Origin: Ciona intestinalis
Lineage: Eukaryota; Chordata; Ascidiacea; Phlebobranchia; Cionidae
DNA length: 64,000 bases
Assembly (NCBI RefSeq): GCF_000224145.3
Contig: NW_004190385.1
Location: 17,410-81,409, forward strand
Reading direction: 5' to 3'
This document shows positions 45,401-55,900 of this stretch, in pieces. A program made the position numbers and the translations under genes. Each line of letters begins with the position of its first letter. The stretch's first letter is position 1. The notes beneath the pieces were generated by a model that was not told where the DNA came from, did no database searches, and was given only the letters and a program-made list of their open reading frames with translations.

Positions 45401-48400
45401 ACCGGTGACTGAGTATATCATAAACTGCTCATTGATTAACAGTAAGTACAACACTGGGTGTATTTCTTAAATATTTTGTTCGTTACCCGCCAAAACTTAT
45501 TTACAGCATATAAATATGCATAAAAACTCTCATTTTTTGGAAGTTTTGACTTTTTTCCAAATATATATTATTTCTATCCTTTCCAGGGAACACAGCGGCA
45601 CTGAACGCTCGTCGCAACAACCACGAGACACCCGTGCACCTCGCGGCACGGCACGGACATCTAGATATTGTTCAACTACTTATAAGGAAAGGTGCGAAGA
45701 TAAACACACGTGACGACAACGGGTCGACGCCTCTTATATTAGCCGCTCAATACAATCAAGATGCGGTGGTGGAGTTCCTCATAACTTGGTGACGATATTA
45801 CTTTGGTTGATTATTTATTGTTACAATTGTTTAATATATTTGATTGAAATGAAACAAGAGAGTTTGTCTTTAAGGTCACAAAATATCTCGGATTAATTAA
45901 TTATCTTTTTGCTACTAATTCCCTTTCCTTCATTGTTTTAATTAATTTGATCTTCGCTATCATATTCAAAGAGATAAATAATATTATGTTAATTAACTAC
46001 GACATCACTAATGTTTNNNNNNNNNNNNNNNNNNNNNNNNNNNNNNNNNNNNNNNNNNNNNNNNNNNNNNNNNNNNNNNNNNNNNNNNNNNNNNNNNNNN
46101 NNNNNNNNNNNNNNNNNNNNNNNNNNNNNNNNNNNNNNNNNCATGATAGTTTGTGAATAAACTGGGTAGGCAAAGTAACAATTAGTGATACTACAACGAT
46201 TAAAGATAATTACATGAAATAAACCTAAAGATCACCTTGGCTTCCTAAGATCGGCGCCTATGTTCATATATTGGTAATTATGTTTCTATGTTTCTATATT
46301 TATATCATTGCTTTGTTGTTTGTATGTCGCATGTTACATTGGGCATGGGAATTGTTTTGTTTGTTTATTTTAAAGTTTTAAACAATCGTCATGCTTTGTT
46401 TGAAACAATGTTGATTGTTACATATTATCATGCATTATGACATCATACTATTAATCTTATTCCATTTATATTTCATCCAATCAGAACTTGGCATTTATGT
46501 TTAATTTTGGTTGAAATTTTTTTAAAAAATAATAGATTTTCTACCCCTCGTGCCCGCTTACAAGTTACCACCTATGTAACTTATTTATCCTCGCATGGCC
46601 GGGCAATGACAGTCGTTATAACACGGGTGTTCTGTTTAATACACCTCGTGCCCGCTTACAAGTTACCTTGTGTGTAACTTATTTATTTTTAAATAGTGAC
46701 ATCAGTTAATGTTATGTCTAATGACCAACTCTGGCCTAAATCCCAGATCCCATGGCGTGCCTCGCTGCAGGACCCAAATAAAATAAATTCAATAATTAAT
46801 TGCTGAAAAATTAAACGAAACATTGGTCATTTACAATCACAAAATAATTTTTTTTACATTTATACACATACCTACAATTGCCAGAAGATCTTTTTCACTT
46901 TTAATAAACCCACTAATTGCTTAATACCCACACAGGTTTACGACCACGAGGGAAAAGTAAACAGGGATATTCAGCCTTACACCGATGACTCGGGTTTATT
47001 GATGGAGAATCATCCTCTTTATGTTATGGTGGGTGGCTTGTGTTGAGTGGAACTTATCCTCACATGGCGGGGCAACAACAGTCGTTATAACACGGGTGTT
47101 CTGTTTCATACACCTCGTGCCCGCTTACATGTTACCTGGCAGCAACAACATACGCTTATGTCCGCATGTTTGGAAAATAATTAATCTTTTCATTGAAGTA
47201 TAATAATATTTTAATTTATTAACAATTATATTTCTCTTTCCAGGTCAAATCGAAGCGCGAGTCTCTCTTACGCCACCCGCTGGTGATAAGTTTACTCAAC
47301 CATAAATGGAAATCTTACGGACGAACTTTCTACTACACCAACCTATCAATATATATCATCTTTATGGCTTTCCTAAACTCTTACATGCTAACCGTCCCCC
47401 CGCCATTCGTTTACAGTGAGTAGCGTCAAACATAAATTTAAATACGATGTTCGAATACGATAGCGAAGATTAAATTAATTAAAACAACAAAGAGAATTGA
47501 ATTGACAACAAACAACTATTATTTTAAAATAATTAATAATATTATAAATTATTAACTATTTAAATAAACCCACAGACACGACGGCAACCATACCAAACGT
47601 TTGCACCTCAATATTACCCGTCGCGCAAGATAAATGGGGGTCAACATGTCGACCAAACTACTCGGGGTGGCAACCGGTGGCTGCCGTCATTATACTTGTG
47701 CTGGCCGGGTTGAATCTCGTTAAGGAGGTAAGTACTTAAGGTTGTATAAAACAAAGTAATTGGTGATTTAGCTGTTGTTTTTTTGCCGCGACTGAACCTT
47801 GTTAGCGTCTGTGTTTAATGTAATTAAGTAATAAATAATCACTGCAGCAATATACAGAAACCATCAATGAATAATTAGTGATCATTTATAATTAAAGGAG
47901 GATCTTTTTAATTGGTGTTAACATAATCAAAATATTACTTTGTAGAAACAAGAGCATTTAATTAGTAATTGAGGTCGTTAGTAATTATATTTTAACATTT
48001 TCCTACGTGCAAGTTTTATTCTTGTTAGCCAGGTCTAAAGTTTTGAAAAAAAAGTAAAATGTTATTATTTTTTTAAGGCGTTTCAATTATTCAGCCAACG
48101 GTTAAGTTACTTCCGTAGCACGACGAATATTATTGAGATGGCCCTTTATATTCTGTCTATTTTGGTTGTTATTAACGTGAACGACTTCTCGAGGGCAACT
48201 GGGATGAGAGAGGTGAGGTGTGGGTTGTATGTGTGGTCGTAACGCATGATACCGGGGTATCATGTGTTTGTCCCAAAACTTAATTGCCAAATTCAAAAAA
48301 ATGCAATTTTACCCCAACGCATGATACCGGTATAAAAACATTTTTTTTTTTTTCAATTTCAAACTCATGAGTTTGTTTAATAACAAGTAAATAAACTGAT

Positions 48401-50444
48401 TATTTTTATGGGTATGCAAAACTTATTTAAACAAATTAATTTTATAGACGTATTTAACATATATACACCACAATAACAACCCCCCCCCCCCTCAACAGCC
48501 ATGGCAGTGGCAATGCGGGGCCGCCGCTCTCTTTTTCTCATGGCTTGGACTTCTACTTTTCATTCAAAACTTTCCTCGATTTGGAATTTTTGTTCTCATG
48601 TTTAACGACGTATTGTGGACGTTTGCGTCGTTCTTCGCTGTGTTTGTTCTTTTTATTCTCGGGTTCGCGCTGAGTTTCTATGTCTTGCTCATGAACCAGG
48701 TACCTCGTGTGTGGATTACATATAAATATAGTGTGTTGCATGAAAAAGTTTGATTTAAACAAGCTGTGGGTGTATGTGTCCTTGGGCAAGAATATCAGCC
48801 ACACATAAAAAATATGAAAAAATCATTCAAAAAAAAACACCCACAAAGTAACATGCTTAACTCGTAAGCTGGCACGAGGTGAACACCCGTGTTACAACGA
48901 CTGTCGTTTCCACACAAGGATGAACAAGAAGTTTCAACAAATTATGATTTATATCCAAACATCAGGTAGCATTTAGTCAATGGTGGAAATCGATAATCAA
49001 AACAAGCGTCATGATGATCGGAGAATTTGAATACGACGGAATATTTAATTCTGTTCCAACAATGGTATTTATGATGTTATAATGTAGTCATGTTAAAATA
49101 ATTTTATTTTTGCAAACTTTTTTCCAGTATTGTAATATTTTAAAACAATTAAATAGTTTGTAATAACAATTTTTTTCCTTTTAATTTAAATTTTTGGATT
49201 TAATTTAATATATATAATATACATAATTGTTCTTTAATACCAGTTTTAACTTTGTAACATTGTAATGAGTAAATATTCTATTCTTTCAACTTTATTTCCT
49301 AAATATTACTTTTTCTTTAGCTTTTAAAAATGAAAAGTTATTCCTCAGGTTTCGTACCAAGCGGTGACTTACACGTTATTTGTCGTTTTCATGATTATTA
49401 TGAGCATAATTATCATGAACTTGCTCGTGGGGTTGGCTGTTGATGATATTAAGGGGGTGCAAGACAACGCAGAGTTGGAAAGATTGGCTATGCAGGTTTG
49501 CGTTTATTTTAATCTTGGCATAATAATTGTTTTTTTTCTGCACCAAAATTTTGAGGATTTTCCTCTTTTCTTGGATATCTGGATATTATGTGCTAAAGAT
49601 GTCCCATTCCCCTTTCCCTACTCTATTAATTCCCATACTTTCCAGTAACGTTTTCCCACATCGTATAAAACACCCCCCCATCCCCCTTCAGGTGAAACTT
49701 GCCCTCGAAGTAGAGTTCACCCTCCCCCAAATATTCCGTCGTCGTTTCATTCGACAATCTCGTTCATTCTTCCCGAACCTCCATCGTCGTAAACATTGGA
49801 TCGTACGTTGGTTTCACAGCGAGGAACATTTGAACCATCGCACGATACACGACGCGCTTAACCCTGAGAAGGTAAAATATTTATCCTCGCAACTTGTTAG
49901 TGACCACTGGGTTGGAACAATTGCTGTTACTGTCCAAGGACACATACGCCTACAAAGCTAGCAGCATAAACACGCAGCCTGGTTTAGTTAGTAAACATAG
50001 CGTACAAGAACCTACAGTGAACCATGTATTCTTTATCACTATACAAGGATGACCCAGGAATGCTTATTAATACCCTTCCCCCAAACCCCCCATCCAGTTG
50101 TTTACATCTTAATACAGTTCCCAAAAGTAGTTTTTACCCATAGCGTGTTTCAACGACCGTCGTTTTGCTGCTAATTCCTTTTCTTTGTTGTTTTAATTAA
50201 TTTCGCTATCGTACTCGAAGAGATAAATGATGAATTGTGTTAATCAATAATTTCATGTTTGACCACCCCACAGTCAGACCTCCAACTAATCGACACCAAA
50301 GTAGAAACGATGGGGAGGAAACTCGGTGATCTTCGATCCATGGTTCATGATATGCAGGAAAGGAACAAAGGATTGGAATCCATGTTGAAAGCTATTGCTA
50401 CGAACCTTAATGTGAAGTGGGAGGAAAACAATGACGACGATTAG
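39423..50444 (+). CDS. TRPA1-like: TRPA-type ion channel (ankyrin repeats plus six TM segments)
   Basis: Non-selective cation channel of the TRPA family. Exons: 39423-39507, 40911-40966, 41585-41679, 41778-41825, 42280-42336, 42936-43026, 43189-43360, 43753-43844, 44038-44238, 44751-44909, 45279-45441, 45587-45788, [missing], 46936-47028, 47244-47415, 47576-47727, 48078-48212, 48499-48699, 48966-49064, 49349-49495, 49692-49871, 50274-50444. Ser-rich N terminus (MSSSSSSHSRSSS); about eight ankyrin repeats (TPLHYAARYNHLQMCRLLV, TPLHIAAIYGHVDIARSLI, TPVHLAARHGHLDIVQLLI); S1-S4; S5 FFAVFVLFILGFALSF; pore MMIGEFEYDGIF, acidic where human TRPA1 has LGDINY; S6 IIMNLLVGLAVDDI; acidic C-terminal coiled coil. 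Phases agree except across 45788-46936, where an exon is lacking. Fewer ankyrin repeats than vertebrate TRPA1 (~16). Confidence 0.9.
40334..40482. repeat. Tandem pair of hairpin units in TRPA intron 1
   Basis: The block ggacagtaacttggtccatc...ccaccaagttactgtcc (40334-40393) is repeated from 40426 with an identical interior. Within the first unit ggacagtaacttgg and ccaagttactgtcc are perfect 14-bp inverted arms. Confidence 0.9.
41120..41200 (-). mobile_element. SINE distal module in TRPA intron
   Basis: Minus-strand copy: gtaagaaacagaacacatgt, ttataacgactgtcattgcc, cgccatgcgaggataaatta. Confidence 0.7.
42395..42900 (+). mobile_element. SINE with distal module amplified four-fold
   Basis: tgtaacttatttatcctcgc recurs at about 42400, 42497, 42594 and 42692 (~97-bp period). 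Each unit carries acagtcgttataaca, gggtgttctgtt and cttacaagttacca. The last unit continues into the SINE body (gtatgactgataatttggac, agtgaccactgagttg). In the TRPA intron before exon 42936-43026. Confidence 0.9.
44255..44475 (+). mobile_element. SINE distal module, two tandem copies
   Basis: gtatgtaacttattaatcga at ~44260 and gtatgtaacttatttatcct at ~44357, spaced ~97 bp, in the TRPA intron after exon 44038-44238. Confidence 0.8.
45890..45985 (+). mobile_element. LINE/SINE 3'-tail element
   Basis: Plus-strand copy: ctttttgctactaattccct, cattgttttaattaatttga, tcttcgctatcatattc, aaagagataaat. It ends just before the N gap. Confidence 0.7.
46017..46141. other. Assembly gap (125 N) in TRPA gene
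   Basis: It lies between the last ankyrin exon and the pre-S1 exon, where exon phases do not match (2 against 0). One coding exon of length 1 mod 3 is probably hidden here or nearby. Confidence 0.99.
46540..46685 (+). mobile_element. SINE distal modules (two partial copies)
   Basis: ctcgtgcccgcttacaagtt occurs near 46547 and again near 46644, flanking taacttatttatcctcgcat. Followed at 46715-46775 by a single copy of the 97-bp element (ccaactctggcctaaatccc). Confidence 0.75.
47045..47140 (+). mobile_element. SINE distal module directly after a TRPA exon
   Basis: cttatcctcacatggcgggg, acagtcgttataacacgggt and cgtgcccgcttacatgttac begin about 17 bases past the donor at 47028. Confidence 0.75.
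47450..47515 (-). mobile_element. LINE/SINE tail element in TRPA intron
   Basis: cgaatacgatagcgaagatt, taattaaaacaacaaagaga: reverse complement of the dispersed tail. Confidence 0.65.
48840..48935 (-). mobile_element. SINE distal module in TRPA intron
   Basis: acccacaaagtaacatgctt, gtaagctggcacgaggtg and ttacaacgactgtcgtttcc on the minus-strand orientation of the family. Confidence 0.65.
50155..50235 (+). mobile_element. LINE/SINE tail element before the last TRPA exon
   Basis: cgaccgtcgttttgctgcta, attccttttctttgttgttt, tcgctatcgtactcgaagag, ending about 40 bases before the acceptor at 50273. Confidence 0.7.
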
Positions 50445-52900
50445 GTATGGGGGTTGTTTATAAAGGTGTACCATGTATGTAACTTATATTTAGATTGATT
50501 GTGTTTCATTTAATAATGTTTGTTACAAAGTGCAACAACTCTGTGTTTTTGCATTATCTGGCGAGGCATTCTTGGCTGCGACTAAACTAGTCGCCGACTA
50601 AATTCCATTTTGCTTTTTTAGTCGATGCATTTTGACTGACTAACTTCTGTATTAAGTAATGCACAGAAAAAAACACAGACTAGATTTTATTCTTAAAAAC
50701 GCCAATAATTACCGCGACCGACTGGTTTAGTCGACAAGAATATCATCCTATGTTCCCCATGCATCTAACTATGCATTGTTGACAAACAATAAATTGTAAG
50801 ACATCATAATGATATTTGTTTCATCACAGATTCTCAGCATTCCTTGGTGCTCTACCTCACTCTGGTGGTTACTTTTTTACTCCCCGTTTTCTAATAGTTT
50901 CACCATAGATATCTATGATTAGTATATTGCACTAGCATGTAGCATAATCGTGGCATAAAATGTGTTTTTTATGATTTGTGTCAATACATTTTATAATTTG
51001 TTGTGTTTTGTTTGTACTGATCATATCTGAATAGTAAGTTGCAACAGTGAACATTTTGTAGCAGGGGTTAGCGTAGCTGACACTTTGTTACAGTCATCCG
51101 GAAAGTTTACAAAGTAATTAATCAGTTTTTAAATAATTCGTTAATTTTCCCCCTTTATATTAAATCTGCACAAGTCGATGACACGTGACTGTTAACACGC
51201 ATGATTAGTTTCCTATAAACTAGGGTCAAAATGTCAAAGTTGTGTTTTTATAATTTCTGTTAATAAATTTAGAAAAGTATTGATTTTTCTGTGTGTTTCT
51301 TTCATAAACACTTAAAAAACTTTTTATTTGGAATAAACCGGTGTTTACTCCCCGTTCTGTTGCAAACTACATGCTCGCTAGCAGCACCTGGCGCTTTTCT
51401 TAACTATTTTACAATCCAAAAGATGTCGCATTGTGATGGTTAATATAAAAAATATTTGGGGAGCAGTGAGTTAAATGCTCGGATGTCAATATTTTAGCAA
51501 ATTAAATAGAAATGTTGGGTCTGTAATTTAGCGTCGAATTTAAAACGTCGAGTGTTTTATGTTGTGACGCTGGTTAATAGCAAAAATTAAAAGGGGGTAA
51601 TTTTAGATCTAGATATTTTTTATGGATTTTGGCAATCAATTTTTAAATTAATGTTATGCCTGCTCGCTTTCCTGTTATATTTACCCAATATTGGGCAACT
51701 TTAGTTTACTCCCCACTTTGTTGCGATCTACATGCTCGGTAGCGCCACCTTCTACTTTTACTTAAATAAATAAAATTCCGCAAGTTGTCGCTTAGTGGCG
51801 GTAAAATTAAAATCATTTGGGGGGGCGACATGTTTTCTTTTTTAGTTGGTATACTTTTACCAAATATAGAAGACATAATAAACTTAAAATTCAGCATTGT
51901 ACTTTGTTTGTAGGTCAGTATAGATTTTACATTTTGAATATGTTTAAATTAGTGCTCTTTAGCGCAACTGCTGTAAACTTTGATAAATAACCTATCCGTT
52001 AGTTGGAGCTAGATATCTAATTTTAAATATTTTGGCAAAATCCGACGATAGACGATGTTTTGGTTGAAGCATTGCTGTGTAAGTTATTGTTAAATTTGTT
52101 TTATTTTAACTGCAGAATAATTTAAACTAGAATATGCTAAAGTTTCAATATTTATTTTAGTGTTAGATGAATGCGTGTAACTTAATTACCCTCGCTTGGT
52201 AACTTTGTGGGTGATTGTTTTATGTATGGCTGACAATTTGGAAAACCCATTAGTGACCACTGGGTTGGAGCAATTAACAGGGTAAGGCCCAAGGACGCAT
52301 ACGGTATCTCTACAATGGTAGCAGCAGAACTAGCGAACTAACTACAGCAGACAACTTCAGCAACTCGACTGGGGACATAGGGCAACCGTATATAGACAAA
52401 GTAATCTCATTTATTTAATAGTCTATTTATGCTGTTTTTCATTTGCAACGATACAATTTTCAAGCAAAAGTAGTGACATATTATTAAACAAATGCAAATT
52501 GATGATTTCTTGAGATAGCATGATGATAATTAAACACAGAATAAATAATGACGTAATATACAATGAATGACCTTTGGTTGTTGTCTCACATTACTTCTTC
52601 TTCTTCTGTAAATAATTATTCCAAGTTAAATATGAGAGAACTTTATATAAACATCTTTTCAATTATTGCAAATTTGCGTTTTTGCTACCAGACGTAACAA
52701 CATAGTAATGTTGGAAATCAATTTTCTGGTAAAATCCTTAATTTTATTATTGAATAAAATGTTTCGAAATATGTATTTATGCTTATGTATATAATATACA
52801 TAGATAGAGTTTTTGAGCCGATGTATAACACTAATAAATGTTATTTTATCAGAATTGAAATTTCAAGCATGACAAATATTTTCTATTTTTTGCGACCAAC
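50445..52900. other. Convergent intergenic region TRPA / adhesion GPCR
   Basis: No gene recognised. AATAAA at ~50788 could end the TRPA transcript. It holds a SINE fragment at 52165-52400 (ctgacaatttggaaaaccca) and two copies of a ctcccc/ggggag-bounded repeat. Confidence 0.6.
51343..51830. repeat. Two diverged copies of a tttactcccc-headed repeat
   Basis: Copy 1 (~51343-51470) and copy 2 (~51703-51830) share tttactcccc, ctacatgctcg and agcgccacct-like strings, then a dgtcgc block and atttgggg. Copy 1 ends tttggggagcagtgag, an inverse of its head, which suggests a small inverted-repeat element. Confidence 0.6.
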
Positions 52901-52907
52901 TGTTATA

Positions 52908-55900
52908 TTACCGACCATTGGTTCTCTTGGGGTGAAAGGTTGACGACCTAATCCCTGTCACGTCCACCTCATGCTCGCTCGACGGAATAACCCGTTGGTC
53001 GAAACTTTTCGTGGACTCCATTTGATCGCTTCCTGCTGTACCTGCGTGGTGTGGACACATGTAATGTGGATTGGGTGAGATGCAAATAATGTGACTCCTC
53101 TGTTGCGATACACATAGACTAATATCCCATGTTTCCAAGTTTTTAACAATTAACAACAGCGTTCTTTTTAAGTCATGAGGACTTGGTTATATAATTCTGT
53201 AAATATTCAAACATTAAAATATTTCCAGTTAAAATACTTTGGCATTTATGGTTTACTTTAAAGATGTATATTTGTGTATATTTGATCTTACTTTTCATGT
53301 TGCTACCAGTGAATATTGTTGAATCTTTAGTTTTTGAAGTTTTCTTGAATAATTGTTTAATCGATCCGGTCCACAACTTAAACACGTCCTCTCTGCGTAC
53401 ACAGAATAGAAAGAACATACCAACCCCCTGTGTAGATTGTGATGTTTATTATGGTGGTGGCAATGGATAAATATGAAAGGTATGTTTGTTCATTAAACAT
53501 AGTTTATTCTATATGGGTGAGGTTCTTCACTAAGGCATGTCAGTTGACGACAATCTTAATATAACACAGGGATAGTTAGACACAGTTCTGTGAAGCAAAT
53601 CTAACTTATTGGTTGTAATGTTTACTGAATAATGCAGTGTAGAGAATTCCAGGGTTGGCCTGCCCACCCTGCCACTTGTTCACAGCAATATTGCTGTACA
53701 ATTGGAGACAAGGTTTACAACCAAGCTATGTCCCACTAACTAAAAATTAGCAATATCATCTTGTTTCAACCCCACGAACTAAATATATATCTAGTATAAC
53801 TCATATAACACCCACCTGTGCAGTGTTAGCGATTGTAAATATCCAGCTAAACACGTTCACCACATATTGATCGGTTGATACAGTTATGGGGATCGCGAAG
53901 AACCAAGTTAGACCAAGTAGGAAAGTAATCGTAACAATTCGTATCAAATGTTGTTTTCCCTCCCTTCGTTTGCTTTGTGTGGATGCAATCTATTGTATGA
54001 GGTCATTAATGGGGTATTGTGATGTCATATACAATTGATAAAAGAGTCAGAGGCACAGCCCGGGTCAGTCTCTTTTTGTAAAAATAATTTTTAAAATTCT
54101 TTGAAATAAAACCGCAATTGCACTTTTCTAGTTCTTTGTTTTATGAAAAATTTATATTTTACTGAAATTTGGTTAAACCAAGTTTAAAAGAGAAGTTTTA
54201 GGCAAAAAGGGTTTTAAAAAATATGATTTAATGCTGTTATAAAAATGGTATTTTTAATCCCTTTCATTTCTATTCTGCCAATGAATATGGTTTTGTGTTT
54301 TAGCCTCGTATGATATTTATATTAAGAGTAATGGACTACATATTTTATGACACCCCCCACCTTAGTTCCCCCCCACGTTATAGCTCGAGTAACGAAGAAG
54401 AATCCGATGCAATTGGTGAGGAAACAAAGCGCGATGGGGAGCATGAAACCGAACCTTAGTGCTGAACCATGAAGCCAGCATATCTGAGGGCTTATGTAGT
54501 AGGACGGGTTCTCTGTATATTTTGTGTTAGTGATTATTAATTATCTATTTGAATATGGTAGAAAGAACTTAATTTAAATGTTATATCCAATATTACAACC
54601 AAAAGTTAGATTTGCTTCATGAAATTGTGTCTAACTTTCCCTGCCTTCAAAAAGCCACGTATGAGCTGCTCCTACAACGCCATGTATCATGTCACGCCTA
54701 TTGTTAAATATTGGCTCCAATATAAACAGATATCATTTACCCCCCACACCGGTACCCATATACATCATACGCACCATCAAGTTTCTCAGGCAACCAACCC
54801 CCGTAGTCCTTGTTGTCAAAATAACCCCTAGTCACCCCGATAGTGACCCCGAACACCAACCCCGATGTTACGTAAACGGCCAACCCTGACTTGAGAACGT
54901 AGTTGGACCCGATGGCGTGAAACACTCGTACGAACATTCTGGGGGGATTTAATATTATCACGTATAAATCTAATATAGGTATTTTTACAAAATAAATATA
55001 ATTTATGGTTCTTTAAAGATCTTTTTTTTGTGATCTTAAACGACTAATGTTTCATCATATTACTGGTTTTATAATGATTGTACAGAGATTGCATTTATAA
55101 TAACAATAATAACTACTTAAACCCCCTAGCCCCTCACCTGTACATAGTAACGCATTCCACCACCATCCACCCCCAAGCGCTCAACATGAAGTAATGGATC
55201 AACCCGGCAACTACAACACAATCAAAGAAAGATCGTGGTCGTTGTACGAACGCGACGTAGACTCCTGGGGGAGATTTAATTTTTTGGGGGTTCAGTTTTA
55301 AAAATTCTTGGTCATTTTTAAAAAAAATGTTTTTTTCATGTAAAGTTTAAAAAAATGTTTAAACAGTTTAAAATTTTTGTATAGCCGCAAAACTCCTGTG
55401 TTGTTATATGGGGCTGCAGCTTGAGCTAATGTGTCATAATGGACACAAACGTTGGTATCGACACCTAACATCAGGTAAAGCTGCTTTAGACCAAAAACTT
55501 GGGTATTAAAGCGCATGATATCACCACTGTTTCAAAAGCTGGGTAACCTGTCACAACCGCCCCCCTAAGTTACGCCTATGCCTCATGCCTCATGCTTTCC
55601 ACCATATGACTTACTCATATTTGAGGTGTATGATGATAATCAACCCAAAACACACAATAGATATTGAGAGACAAACCTTCCCAAATATTTGCAATGAAAA
55701 GTTGGGAGGACTTGGGATCGTTTGCTGGAAAATACTTTGGTTTAAAATCATGGATTAAAGATTCAATATGAATATAAGTGTTATGTGATGTTGCTGAAAT
55801 GGCGTATGTTATGCTTGTTTTGTAAACAGATCTTCTGTTCTTTATTTGCGACTGACGTTTCAATGTCCTTTAGAGTTGTCCTTATTAAAGTGAAACAACA

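Noticed and set aside
45587-45792. Ankyrin protein ending at TGA 45790-45792, separate from the channel
   Set aside because: A usable donor (ttg|gtgacg) precedes the stop, and ankyrin repeats followed by this TM domain are the TRPA layout. Kept as an alternative because one exon is missing.
48553-48804. Minus-strand basic open frame opposite TRPA S5
   Set aside because: It is the complement of a well supported hydrophobic exon; a shadow frame.
55298-55516. Minus-strand frame with LYLMLGVDTN as the missing TM2 exon of the adhesion GPCR
   Set aside because: No TM1, no GT donor giving the required phase, and upstream residues lack TM2 character. Mentioned only as a weak candidate.
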